Shown one piece after another: positions 9,290 to 17,816 of a stretch of DNA of 64,000 nucleotides (position 1 is the first letter of the stretch; each line of letters starts with the position of its first letter). The position numbers and the translations under genes were made by a program. Source of the DNA: an uncultured Paenibacillus sp. (GTDB taxonomy: Bacteria > Bacillota > Bacilli > Paenibacillales > Paenibacillaceae); contig CALAWP010000078.1 in NCBI GenBank assembly GCA_937895345.1, forward strand, positions 62,001 to 126,000, read 5' to 3'. Under the pieces are notes generated by a model, which had not been told where the DNA came from, did no database searches, and saw only the letters and a program-made list of their open reading frames with translations.

Positions 9290-9991
9290 TTACAAATGCC
9301 GGATCATGTCGTCGATCATTTGGTACGAACGGTCCGAGGCAAGCACGGTAAACTCCTCGAAGCTGACTTGCGCCGAGCCGTCCGCTTTGTCCGACATGGA
9401 TCGGATAATAATAAACGGCACCTCGTTCATCTCGCATACTTGCGCTACCGAAGCCCCTTCCATCTCCGCGCATGCTCCCTCGAATTGCTGGTGCAAATAT
9501 TGCACCGTCTCCCGGCTCGCAATAAACTGATCGCCGGACAAAATCTTGCCCGTCAAGCAGCGTCCCGGGAACAACCGCTCTCCCGCTTCCGAAGCGAGCC
9601 GGACCAGCTCGGGATCCGCCTTGAATTCGGAGTTCGGATGGAACGGGATGACGCCCTTCGGAAACCCGAGAGGCGAGCAATCCATATCGTGCTGCACGCA
9701 GCTGGACGATACGACAATATCGCCGACCTCCAGCCGCGGGTCCAGTGCGCCGGCAACGCCGGTAAACCAAACGCAATCCGCGCCGTACGAAAGAAGCAGC
9801 TGCGTGCAAACTGCCGCATTGACCTTCCCTACGCCGGATTTGCAATAGATGACCGGCTGGCCGTGCAGCTTGCCCTCGTAATAAACGATGCCCGCCTTCT
9901 CATATTGACGCTCGAGCTCTACATGCTGATGAAGCCGTTCGATCTCTTCCGCCATAGCTCCGATAATGCCGATTTTTCCGTACGTCTTCAA
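9290..9991 (-). CDS. mtnN: 5'-methylthioadenosine/S-adenosylhomocysteine nucleosidase
   Basis: A 233-residue hydrolase that cleaves adenine from methylthioadenosine and S-adenosylhomocysteine in methionine salvage and methyl-cycle detoxification. Family motifs are visible: IGIIGAMAEE at the N-terminus, FTGVAGALDP, and the substrate-site segment AEMEGASVAQVC followed by IRSMSDKADG with the catalytic Asp. The start is a TTG at 9991: GGAGGAG overlaps the ccpA stop codon and lies 7 bases before it. This arrangement makes ccpA-mtnN a translationally linked pair. Confidence 0.93.
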   Translation of the reverse strand: MKTYGKIGIIGAMAEEIERLHQHVELERQYEKAGIVYYEGKLHGQPVIYCKSGVGKVNAAVCTQLLLSYGADCVWFTGVAGALDPRLEVGDIVVSSSCVQHDMDCSPLGFPKGVIPFHPNSEFKADPELVRLASEAGERLFPGRCLTGKILSGDQFIASRETVQYLHQQFEGACAEMEGASVAQVCEMNEVPFIIIRSMSDKADGSAQVSFEEFTVLASDRSYQMIDDMIRHL

Positions 9992-9993
9992 AG

Positions 9994-10998
9994 TTATGCT
10001 CCTCCGACCGACTGGCGTACGATGATCTCATGCGGAAGCACCACTTTCGACTGATCGACATGCTCTTTTTTCATCAGCTTGGTCAGAAGGCGCATCGACA
10101 CCGCTCCGATGTCGTACATCGGTTGGGCGACGGCGGTCAGCTGCGGACGGACCATGGAAGCCATCCGGCTGTTGTCTACGCTGATAACGGAAACGTCTCC
10201 CGGCACTTGAAGGCCGGAATCCTGAATGCAATGGATGGCTCCGATCGCCATCTCGTCCGTCGCGGAAAAGACGGCTGTCGGACGCTCGTCCAGCTCCAAA
10301 AAATATTTCATCGCTTCAACGCCCGATTCGTACCGGTAATTGCCGATGCGAACGCAGGTGTCGTCGTATGTAATGCCTGCAGCGGCCAGCGCCCGCTTGT
10401 AGCCCTGGAACCTCGCGTAACCGTTGGACGGATCCTGCAGCGTGCCGCTGATCATCGCAATCCGCTTATGTCCTTGGCTGATCAGCTTCATGACGGCGTC
10501 GTAAGCCGCTTCTTCGTGGTTAATATCGACGGACGGAATTTCTTCGCTCTCGTCGGATGTCGCGCACAATACGATCGGCACGTTGGCCGTCTTGAACGCC
10601 TGACGGTGATCGTCCGTCACTTCGCCGCCCATAAACAGCAAACCGTCGACCTGTTTCTCCAGCAGCGTATTGATGACGCGGATTTCCTTGTCCTTCTTCT
10701 TGTCGGCATTGCACAAAATTATATTATAATGGTACATATTGGCAATATCCTCGATGCCCCGCGCCACTTCCGCAAAAATCGAGTTCGAAATATCGGGGAT
10801 GACGACCCCTACCGTCGTCGTTTTCTTGCTTGCCAGCCCGCGCGCAACCGCATTCGGACGATAGCCAAGACGCTCGATCGCTTCGTATACTTTTTTCCTG
10901 GTGGCCGGCTTAACGTTGGGGTTGTTGTTCACGACCCGGGAAACCGTCGCCATGGACACTCCTGCTTCTCTTGCTACATCATAAATGGTTACAGTCAC
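9994..10998 (-). CDS. ccpA: Catabolite control protein A
   Basis: A 334-residue LacI-family regulator that binds cre sites with HPr(Ser-P) and governs carbon catabolite control. The HTH (TIYDVAREAGVSMATVSRVVN) and hinge (YRPNAVARGLASKKT) are almost the same as Bacillus CcpA, and the C-terminal MVRPQL.AVAQPMYDIGAVSMRLLTKLM segment is characteristic. The GTG at 10998 is preferred to ATGs up to 21 bases upstream: GGAGAG lies 7 bases before it and the protein then starts TVTIYDVA, as in the family. Candidate targets in this window are acsA and the glycosidase at 32846. Confidence 0.94.
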   Translation of the reverse strand: MTVTIYDVAREAGVSMATVSRVVNNNPNVKPATRKKVYEAIERLGYRPNAVARGLASKKTTTVGVVIPDISNSIFAEVARGIEDIANMYHYNIILCNADKKKDKEIRVINTLLEKQVDGLLFMGGEVTDDHRQAFKTANVPIVLCATSDESEEIPSVDINHEEAAYDAVMKLISQGHKRIAMISGTLQDPSNGYARFQGYKRALAAAGITYDDTCVRIGNYRYESGVEAMKYFLELDERPTAVFSATDEMAIGAIHCIQDSGLQVPGDVSVISVDNSRMASMVRPQLTAVAQPMYDIGAVSMRLLTKLMKKEHVDQSKVVLPHEIIVRQSVGGA

Positions 10999-11054
10999 GG
11001 TCCCTCTCTCCATTACCATAAATTTTAATCACTCGTACGCCGCATATTAAAGTA

Positions 11055-11083
11055 ATGATACGACAAAATATTACTTTACGCAA
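11055..11083 (-). promoter_or_regulatory. Promoter of ccpA-mtnN
   Basis: TTGCGT (11083-11078), 17-base spacer, TATCAT (11060-11055). Confidence 0.6.
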
Positions 11084-11171
11084 TGTTCGCGCAAAATCTG
11101 CCCCGCACGGCAATCCCGGAGAGAACGGACGATAAGGAAATCGGAGTCGAACGACCGCTTTCCCGTTATAG

Positions 11172-11588
11172 TTATGTATGCAGTGAACGTCTGCTGATCT
11201 GCTGCAGCCGCTTGTCCAGATCGGCCATCCATTCCTCGTCGTTCATTGACTGGGCCAGCAAATACAGGTCGAGCAGCATGTCGGTGCGCTGGCCGATCAG
11301 CGCCTCCACTTCCGCAATGTCCGGCTGGCTCTTATGCGCTTTCGCTTCTACTAATAAATCTGCCCATTCGTTGCATTCGTTAAACCGATAAGTTTGTTTG
11401 TCCGGTTCCGCTCCAAGCTTGGCGATCAGTCCGGTCAAATCCGGCTTCACTTCCGGAATGACTTCGCTTCGGCTGCATTCCTCGCAAGAGAAGATCGGAA
11501 CGTTGTCGATTTCGACTTTGCCGGAATAGATGACGGTCCTCAGCTTCATCGTCATGATGTTGCCGCATAAGCATGTTTTGTGCATCAT
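11172..11588 (-). CDS. YgiT-type zinc-finger-like conserved protein
   Basis: A 138-residue protein of unknown role. The N-terminus carries two CxxC-like pairs (CLCG at residues 6-9 and CEEC at 36-39), the spacing of the zinc ribbon named after YgiT, an antitoxin N-terminal domain. No HTH or toxin partner is seen. The rest is acidic and helical. Two adjacent ATGs at 11588 and 11585 share the RBS GGGAGAGG, so either may be used. It stands between ccpA and a VanZ-like gene, both on the same strand, without an obvious functional link. Confidence 0.65.
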   Translation of the reverse strand: MMHKTCLCGNIMTMKLRTVIYSGKVEIDNVPIFSCEECSRSEVIPEVKPDLTGLIAKLGAEPDKQTYRFNECNEWADLLVEAKAHKSQPDIAEVEALIGQRTDMLLDLYLLAQSMNDEEWMADLDKRLQQISRRSLHT

Positions 11589-11764
11589 GGTCCTCTCCCT
11601 TCAGCAACGGCACTTTGCCGCCGCGATTCCTTTCTCGTTTGTCAGCCGTTTCCGCTTGCAGCTGCGACTTTTATGAGAACAACTAGGGAATTTATTCGAC
11701 CAATTCTGCCAAATCTCCTGCTTACGCATCTATGCAATTTTTACTATCGGATGCGCCGCAGCGC

Positions 11765-12226
11765 TTATTCCCCGGACCGCTCCCCTCCGGATATCCGGCG
11801 CCAGCGCCGGCGAACGGGGGGCAGCGCCGCAAAGATTGTCCACAGGGCCGCGCCGATTATATCGTTGCGGACGTCCGCGGCGTCCATCATGCGTCCTCCG
11901 ACAAACGATTGATGGTATTCGTCCGTCACTCCGTACAATCCGCACAGAACGATGATCGCCAGCTTCATGCCGATCCTCTCCGACCGCGGGCCGAAGCCGT
12001 AGTCCAGCGTCCCCGCCAATATAAAATAGGCGACAAAATGTCCCCAGTTAAAATCCGACATCGCCGGAAACACCTTCTGAAACAGCGGCAGCACCGCGCC
12101 GATTTCGTCTCCCGTTCTCGAGGACAAATAAAAGATGACGCCCATCCATATCGCTGCGGGCGCAAACCTTAACAGCCGGTTTCGCCGCCGCGTAAGTTTC
12201 TCGCTCTCGCCCTTGATTTGCTTCAT
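11765..12226 (-). CDS. VanZ-like family membrane protein
   Basis: A 153-residue protein with about four membrane segments. The signature SSRTG after the first segment and the segment DEYHQSFVGGRMMDAADVRNDIIGA are typical of the VanZ-like family, in which VanZ itself gives low-level teicoplanin resistance; most members have no known function. The RBS AAGGGGA precedes the ATG by 6 bases. The C-terminal tail is strongly basic (RRRWRR). The gene is divergent from the DJ-1/PfpI gene. Confidence 0.8.
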   Translation of the reverse strand: MKQIKGESEKLTRRRNRLLRFAPAAIWMGVIFYLSSRTGDEIGAVLPLFQKVFPAMSDFNWGHFVAYFILAGTLDYGFGPRSERIGMKLAIIVLCGLYGVTDEYHQSFVGGRMMDAADVRNDIIGAALWTIFAALPPVRRRWRRISGGERSGE

Positions 12227-12294
12227 GCCATCCCCTTCGATACAATTAGATTGGATTTATGCCGTTTGAAATGATGATTGGAGGTTGTTGCAGC

Positions 12295-12825
12295 ATGCCG
12301 TTGGAAAACTGCACGGTCATTTGCTTGCTGGATGACGAATTCGAAGATTTGGAGCTGTGGTATCCGGTATACCGCGTAAGGGAATCGGGAGCCGCCGTCT
12401 TGTTCGCCGGTCCCGAGAAAGGCAAAAAGCATATCGGGAAATACGGCGTGCCGGCGGTCGCCGATCTGTCCTTCGACGAAGTGAACAGCGGCGATATCGG
12501 CGGTCTGCTCGTGCCGGGCGGCTGGGCGCCGGACAAGCTCAGACGATATCCGAAGGTGCTCCAGCTGGTGCGGGAGCTGGACGCCGCCGGCAAGCCGATC
12601 GGCCAGATTTGCCACGCCGGCTGGGTGCTTGTATCGGCCAAAATATTGGAAGGCCGCACCGTAACCTCTACGCCGGGCATTCGCGACGATATGGAAAACG
12701 CCGGCGCGATTTGGGTCGACGAGCCGGTCGTTGTCGACGGCAATCTTATTTCCGCCCGGCGTCCGCCCGATCTGCCTCCGTATGCCAAAGCTTTCGTCGA
12801 TGCGCTGGAACAGCGAATGGGTTAA
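12295..12825 (+). CDS. DJ-1/PfpI family protein (class I glutamine amidotransferase-like)
   Basis: A 176-residue flavodoxin-like protein of the PfpI/YraA branch, whose members act as deglycases, chaperones or proteases in stress protection. The nucleophile elbow reads QICHAGW with the expected Cys-His pair, preceded by LLVPGGWAPD and followed by TSTPGIRDDMENAGA, all typical of the branch. The start at 12295 follows GGAGG by 10 bases; an upstream in-frame ATG at 12259 lacks a ribosome site. Its TAA stop overlaps the TAA of the convergent ptsI gene in the sequence TTAA. Confidence 0.85.
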   Translation: MPLENCTVICLLDDEFEDLELWYPVYRVRESGAAVLFAGPEKGKKHIGKYGVPAVADLSFDEVNSGDIGGLLVPGGWAPDKLRRYPKVLQLVRELDAAGKPIGQICHAGWVLVSAKILEGRTVTSTPGIRDDMENAGAIWVDEPVVVDGNLISARRPPDLPPYAKAFVDALEQRMG

Positions 12826-14564
12826 CCATTCGCCGTTCCTTCCTTTTGAGATTCCATAAACGCCTCCAGCATTGCCGCCAGCTCCTTGCCCGTCCTGCAC
12901 TTCGTCGCCCCATCCATCACAGACTTGCATTCCGCTTGTCTCGTCCCCAGCAATCGCTCCTTGACAAGCAGGATCGAATGGGCCGACATGCTGATTTCAT
13001 CCACGTCCAACCCGAGCCAGATGGGCAAGGCGCGCAGATCGCCCGCCAGTTCTCCGCATACGCCGACTGTAATGCCCTGCCGCTTGGCGGCTTCAATCGT
13101 CCGGACAAGCATGCGGAGAAGCGCCGGATGAAACGGATCGTACAAATGGGCGATGCCTTCGTTCATCCGGTCCACCGCCAGCGTAAATTGCAGCAAATCG
13201 TTGGTGCCGATGCTGAAAAAGTCAACCTCCTGCGCCAGCAAATCCGCAATCATGACGGCTGCCGGCACTTCGATCATAATGCCGACCTGAATGCTGCGGT
13301 CGTACGGCAATCCTTCCCGCTCCAGCTCCAGCTTCGCTTCGTTCAGAATATCGTTGGCGGCCCTTACTTCCTCGACCGACGTCACGAGCGGATACATCAG
13401 CTTGACCTTCCCGTAGACGCTGGCGCGCAGAATGGCTCGCAGCTGCGTCTTGAACAGATCCTTCCGGTCCAGCGAAATGCGGATCGCCCGGTAGCCGAGA
13501 AACGGATTGTCCTCCTCCGGCAATTCGAAATAATCGAGCTGCTTGTCTCCCCCGATATCCAGCGTACGAATAATTAACGGTTTGCCCGCCAGCGTTTCCG
13601 CGACGCTGCGGTATACTTCGAACTGCTCATCCTCACGCGGAAACCGGTGGCGGTCCATATAGAGAAATTCGGTTCGGAACAGTCCGACGCCGTCCGCGCC
13701 GCTCGACAAGGCGACCTCAAGCTCTTTCATGGAGCTGATGTTCGCCTCCAGCCGGAGCTCCTTGCCGTCCGGCGTTGCGGAACGGCAATCCGCGATCGAG
13801 CTTAGTCTGCGCTTGGCTTCGTTGTACCGCCGCTGCCGTTCCCGGAACAGATCGATCTGCTCCGGCTCGGGATCGACGACGACAACGCCTTCGCTTCCGT
13901 CGATAATGACCGTCTGCCCCGTCGCGATCGGCTCCTTCAGCTTCGGCTCGATGCCGACGACGAGAGGGATGCCGAGCGCCCGCGCCATAATGGCCGAATG
14001 CGACGTGGTGCTGCCGGCCAGCGTGACGATGCCGAGCACCGTTTCCGGATTCAGATGCGCGAGCTGGGAAGGAGACAGCTCCTTGGCGATCAGAATAAAC
14101 GGCTGCGTATCCTTAGGCAGCTCGATTTCCGGCGCACCGAGCAAATGCTTCAGCAGACGGTTGCCGACATCTTTAATGTCGAGCGCCCTTTCCTTCATGT
14201 ATTCGTCGTCGAGCAGATCGAACATCGTGACGAAGTGATCGATCGCCTCCTTGACCGCCACCTCCGCCGCCTTGTATTGGCGCTGGATAATGCCCTGGAT
14301 TTCGTTCATGAAGACGGGATCGTCCAATATTGCGATATGGGCGTCGAAAATTTGGGTTTCGTCCGATCCCACCACTTCCCGCAGCTCGTCCTTGATTTGC
14401 TCGATTTCGTGCTTGGAGCTGCGAATGCCTTCGTACAGCCGTTCAAATTCTCTGGCAAAGTCGGCGACATCGACCTTTTGCTCCGGCACCTCCCATTCCC
14501 AGTTCGGCAGCACGAACGCCTTTCCGATCGCCACGCCCGTTGAAGCGCCTATCCCGTGAATCAT
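12822..14564 (-). CDS. ptsI: PTS enzyme I (phosphoenolpyruvate-protein phosphotransferase)
   Basis: A 580-residue cytosolic enzyme that takes phosphate from PEP and passes it to HPr. The phosphorylated His lies in GSTTSHSAIMARAL, and the PEP-binding barrel shows LFRTEFLYMDR, GYRAIRISL, and the C-terminal GVCGELAGD motif. The ATG overlaps the stop of the upstream EIICBA gene by 4 bases (ATGA), so the two are translationally coupled. No ptsH (HPr) gene lies in the operon or elsewhere in the window, unlike the usual ptsHI order. Confidence 0.94.
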   Translation of the reverse strand: MIHGIGASTGVAIGKAFVLPNWEWEVPEQKVDVADFAREFERLYEGIRSSKHEIEQIKDELREVVGSDETQIFDAHIAILDDPVFMNEIQGIIQRQYKAAEVAVKEAIDHFVTMFDLLDDEYMKERALDIKDVGNRLLKHLLGAPEIELPKDTQPFILIAKELSPSQLAHLNPETVLGIVTLAGSTTSHSAIMARALGIPLVVGIEPKLKEPIATGQTVIIDGSEGVVVVDPEPEQIDLFRERQRRYNEAKRRLSSIADCRSATPDGKELRLEANISSMKELEVALSSGADGVGLFRTEFLYMDRHRFPREDEQFEVYRSVAETLAGKPLIIRTLDIGGDKQLDYFELPEEDNPFLGYRAIRISLDRKDLFKTQLRAILRASVYGKVKLMYPLVTSVEEVRAANDILNEAKLELEREGLPYDRSIQVGIMIEVPAAVMIADLLAQEVDFFSIGTNDLLQFTLAVDRMNEGIAHLYDPFHPALLRMLVRTIEAAKRQGITVGVCGELAGDLRALPIWLGLDVDEISMSAHSILLVKERLLGTRQAECKSVMDGATKCRTGKELAAMLEAFMESQKEGTANG

Positions 14565-16447
14565 TTCGTTTCCCCTCCACCATTGCTCTCTTTAAGTACA
14601 ACCGACATGACCGAGGACTGGCCCTTTTTGACTGCCTTGAACGGCGCAAACCGCCAGGAGCGCACACGATCGGAATTGGTAATGACCATCGGCGTTGCCA
14701 GCGACTTGCTCTCCTTCCGAATGCGCTGCAGGTTGAAGCGGATAAGCAGCGTGCCCGGCGTCACCTCGTCGCCCTCCTTGACGACGGCCTGGAAATAGGA
14801 CTTGCCCGCGAGCCGCGACGTGTCGATGCCGATATGCAGCAGCACCTCGAGGCCTTCCGGCGTCTTGATGCCGATCGCATGCATCGTCGGATAAATGTGC
14901 ATGACCGTACCCTTGACCGGCGACACCAGTTCGCCCTTGTCCGGGATGAAAGCGACGCCCTCGCCGACCAGCTTGCCGGCAAAGATCGGATCCGGCACTT
15001 CCTCAAGCGGGATCATTCTGCCCTGCATCGGCGAATGAAACAGAACCTGGGCCTGATCGCGCTTGATCGCCTTGACCATCTCTTCCTTGATCAGCTCGGA
15101 ATAGGTGCCGAACACCACCTGAATATGGCCGCCGCCCAAACGGATGACGCCCGCCGCCCCCAAATTTCGGAGCGCGTTAATGTCCAATATTTTTTCATTG
15201 GATACCCGCAGCCGCAGTCTCGTAATGCACGACTCCATCTGAACGATGTTGTCCTTGCCCCCGATCGCTTGCAGAATGAGCGGCGCGCGATACGGAATGT
15301 CGCCGGCCCACTCGTCGATATGGGAGCCTTCCTCGCGACCGGGCGTCGGAATGCGGAATTTGCGGATCGCCCAACGGAACAGAAAATAATAGACCAGGCC
15401 GACAACGACGCCGATCGGCAAGATCAGCCAGCCGCGGGTGGCCAGATGCTCGTTGATCGCAAAGTCGATGGCGCCGGCGGAAAACGAAAAGCCGTGCAAA
15501 ATGCCGAGCTCGTAGGTGACCCACATAATCAGGCCCGACAATAAGGCGTGAACGACGTACAAATACGGAGCGACGAACAAAAACGCAAACTCGACCGGCT
15601 CCGTCACGCCCGTCAGAAACGAAGCGAGCGCGGCGTACAGAAACGTTTTGCGTATTTTCGGCTTCAAGTCTTCCCGCGCTTCGTGAATGATCGCAAAGGC
15701 AATGGCCGGCAACGCAAACATCATCGTCGGATACAACCCCGCCATAAAGGCGCCTGCTGTCGGGTCCCCCGCAAAGAAGCGCGGCAAGTCCCCGTACACC
15801 ATGCTGCCGTCTTCCGTTTCGTAGCCGCCGATCTGGAACCAGAACACATGGCTGACGAGATGATGAAGGCCGAACACGACGAGAATCCGATGCACGAAGC
15901 CGTACAAAAAGACGCCGAAGCCGCCGGCGGACGCGACGATATCGCCCAGCTCCACCAGCATCCCCTGCACGTAAGGCGCCGCATTGACCATGCCGATCGA
16001 GAACAGCAGCGACACGAAGCTGACGAACAGCGGGACGAAACGGGGACCGCCGAAAAACTGTATGTATTCCGGAAGCTTCAAATCTTTGAATCTTTCATGG
16101 CTCATGCCCGAAACGATGCCGATAAAGGCGCCGATCAGCACGGTCGGCTCGATGTCCGGATTGGCGGCGCCCGTAATGCCCGTGTAGATGAACATGCCGG
16201 CCATGGCCGCCATTCCCGCAGCCAAAGCGTTGCCGGTCAAGCCCAGCGATACGCCGAGGGCAAACAAAAAAGGCAGATAATGAAAAATAATTTCACTGGC
16301 AGCGCGCAGATGATCCGGCATGCCCGGCAAACCGATGTAATGCCACGGAAGCTGGCTCAAGCTCAAAAACACCGCCGCTCCGGGCAGCACGATCATCGGC
16401 AGCATGAAAGCTCTGCCCAGCTGCTGCAGGCCCCCTATGAATGCCAT
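14561..16447 (-). CDS. PTS glucose/N-acetylglucosamine-type EIICBA transporter
   Basis: A 628-residue membrane protein that imports and phosphorylates a hexose. The EIIC part (about residues 1-390) has multiple membrane segments and the signature TGVTEPVEFAFLFVAP; EIIB has the phosphorylated Cys in MESCITRLRLRV; EIIA has the active His in LLHIGIDT and the GTVMHI segment. The domain order C-B-A fits the glucose superfamily (PtsG or NagP); sequence alone does not settle the sugar. The start at 16447 follows AGGAGGT by 6 bases. It forms an operon with ptsI. No GlcT-type antiterminator site was recognised. Confidence 0.88.
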   Translation of the reverse strand: MAFIGGLQQLGRAFMLPMIVLPGAAVFLSLSQLPWHYIGLPGMPDHLRAASEIIFHYLPFLFALGVSLGLTGNALAAGMAAMAGMFIYTGITGAANPDIEPTVLIGAFIGIVSGMSHERFKDLKLPEYIQFFGGPRFVPLFVSFVSLLFSIGMVNAAPYVQGMLVELGDIVASAGGFGVFLYGFVHRILVVFGLHHLVSHVFWFQIGGYETEDGSMVYGDLPRFFAGDPTAGAFMAGLYPTMMFALPAIAFAIIHEAREDLKPKIRKTFLYAALASFLTGVTEPVEFAFLFVAPYLYVVHALLSGLIMWVTYELGILHGFSFSAGAIDFAINEHLATRGWLILPIGVVVGLVYYFLFRWAIRKFRIPTPGREEGSHIDEWAGDIPYRAPLILQAIGGKDNIVQMESCITRLRLRVSNEKILDINALRNLGAAGVIRLGGGHIQVVFGTYSELIKEEMVKAIKRDQAQVLFHSPMQGRMIPLEEVPDPIFAGKLVGEGVAFIPDKGELVSPVKGTVMHIYPTMHAIGIKTPEGLEVLLHIGIDTSRLAGKSYFQAVVKEGDEVTPGTLLIRFNLQRIRKESKSLATPMVITNSDRVRSWRFAPFKAVKKGQSSVMSVVLKESNGGGETK

Positions 16448-16487
16448 GTTTGACCTCCTGTAAGTTTTGCTGAATAGACTTATTTCG

Positions 16488-16516
16488 ATGTTAAGCGCTT
16501 TATCGCCGTTTGTCAA
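16488..16516 (-). promoter_or_regulatory. Promoter of the EIICBA-ptsI operon
   Basis: TTGACA (16516-16511), 17-base spacer, TAACAT (16493-16488). Confidence 0.75.
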
Positions 16517-16522
16517 AAGAAT

Positions 16523-16546
16523 GGGCGGGCCGAATGCGGCCCGCCC
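16523..16546 (-). terminator. Terminator after the Gln-rich protein gene
   Basis: GGGCGGGCC/GGCCCGCCC stem with a 6-base loop, followed on the minus strand by CATTCTTTT. Confidence 0.7.
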
Positions 16547-16579
16547 CGTTGATGAATCTTTCCGGTTATGCAGATGCGA

Positions 16580-17224
16580 TTAGCGCAAGTTTTGGTTTTG
16601 AGCCTGGTAGCCGCCCAAATGAGCGATGACCGGGCCGTCCTGCTCGTAAGCGCGAGTCGCTTGGTACACCGGGTTTTGCGGCGTGGAGGACTGTGCCTGC
16701 GTCATGCCGAAGCCTTGCTGAGCCCCGAAGCCTTGCTGCGCACCAAAGTTTTGCTGTGCGCCAAATCCGGCTTGAGACGAAGCAAATGGCTGGTTGGCGG
16801 CGCCGAACTGAGAGCCGAACTGTTGCTGCTGGCCGATCGAGCCGCGAGCGTTGTCCGGGCCGGCTTGGAAACCGACATGGGAAATGACCGGTCCGAAATT
16901 GCCGAATGCCATCGCCGGAGAGCTGGCGTGGCTTTGCACCGGCTGGTGCGAAGCAAACGACTGCTGACCCGCAAACGATTGTTGGGCAGGAGCGGCAAAA
17001 CGCTGCTGTTGGAACCCTTGTCCGGCAGCTTGCGAAGATTGGAAGCTGGCCGGTCCTTGGTTGACGATCGAATTCGTCGGCTGACCGAACGTCGGCTGGC
17101 TCAATTGGCCTTGGTAATGGGATTGCACGAATCCAGTCGGCTGGAAGTTGGACTGGGCAAACCCTTGGTTCGAGAATGCTTGCTGGTTTTGCAAGCCTGC
17201 GCCTTGCTGAGACATATAATTCAT
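16580..17224 (-). CDS. Gln-rich repeat protein with two GPVIxHxG motifs
   Basis: A 214-residue protein of low complexity: very rich in Gln, Ala, Gly, Phe and Ser, without signal peptide or membrane segment. The tail contains tandem GFGAQQ/NFGAQQ repeats. Two copies of a better conserved block are visible, FGPVISHVGFQAG (about residues 110-122) and DGPVIAHLGGYQAQ (near the C-terminus), which suggests a duplicated short module in a disordered chain. AGGAGG precedes the ATG by 6 bases, so translation is well supported. I do not recognise a function; spore coat or other surface assembly is a guess from composition only. Confidence 0.7.
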   Translation of the reverse strand: MNYMSQQGAGLQNQQAFSNQGFAQSNFQPTGFVQSHYQGQLSQPTFGQPTNSIVNQGPASFQSSQAAGQGFQQQRFAAPAQQSFAGQQSFASHQPVQSHASSPAMAFGNFGPVISHVGFQAGPDNARGSIGQQQQFGSQFGAANQPFASSQAGFGAQQNFGAQQGFGAQQGFGMTQAQSSTPQNPVYQATRAYEQDGPVIAHLGGYQAQNQNLR

Positions 17225-17345
17225 GCCTTGTCCTCCTCGCGGTAATAGTCTGGGCTGGCGGCAGCGGGATCCGGCCGCAATCGCAGCCGGTCCGCCTCCA
17301 GATAGCCTTTCTTATTGTGGTGGAGTCAAGGCATAATTATTACCG

Positions 17346-17780
17346 TCAGGATTTGGATTTTCCTTGCGGCAGCAAGATCGAGTCCTCCACCTTGATGCAC
17401 CGGTCCATAATGACGTTCATGCCGGCCGCCGAAGCGATATCGGCCGCTTCTTCGTTCGCGATGCCAAGCTGCAGCCAAAGCGTCTTCGCGCCGATGGCCG
17501 CCGCCTCCTCCGCGACGGGCGGAGTATGCTCCGGACGGCGGAATACGTTGACAATATCGACCGAAACCGGAATATCCTTCAACGTAGCGTAGCTTTTTTG
17601 GCCCAGTATTTCATTTGCGTTCGGATTGACGGGGATAATCGTGTACCCTTTGGCCATCATCGCTTCCGACACCATATAGGATATTCGGTCCGGCTTGTCG
17701 GACAAGCCGACGACGGCAATGATATCGCTGTTCGACAATATTTCCTTAATCTCGTCGCGCGACGGATTCTGATGCGCCAT
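17346..17780 (-). CDS. CoA-binding (YccU-like) protein
   Basis: A 144-residue Rossmann-like protein of the CoA-binding domain family (E. coli YccU, B. subtilis YneT-like). The segments IIAVVGLSDKPDRISYMVSEAM and IIPVNPNANEILGQKSYATLKDIP match the family. The role is not established. The ATG at 17780 follows GAGGTG by 6 bases and is preferred to the in-frame GTG three codons earlier, which overlaps the RBS. It lies 36 bases after aroA and may be cotranscribed with aroK-aroA. Confidence 0.85.
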   Translation of the reverse strand: MAHQNPSRDEIKEILSNSDIIAVVGLSDKPDRISYMVSEAMMAKGYTIIPVNPNANEILGQKSYATLKDIPVSVDIVNVFRRPEHTPPVAEEAAAIGAKTLWLQLGIANEEAADIASAAGMNVIMDRCIKVEDSILLPQGKSKS

Positions 17781-17816
17781 AACGGACACCTCGCTAATGT
17801 TCGAATGGGATGCGGT

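Noticed and set aside
16480..16500. cre-like AAAGCGCTTAA in the EIICBA promoter
   Set aside because: Only the central palindrome fits; the outer positions fail on both strands.
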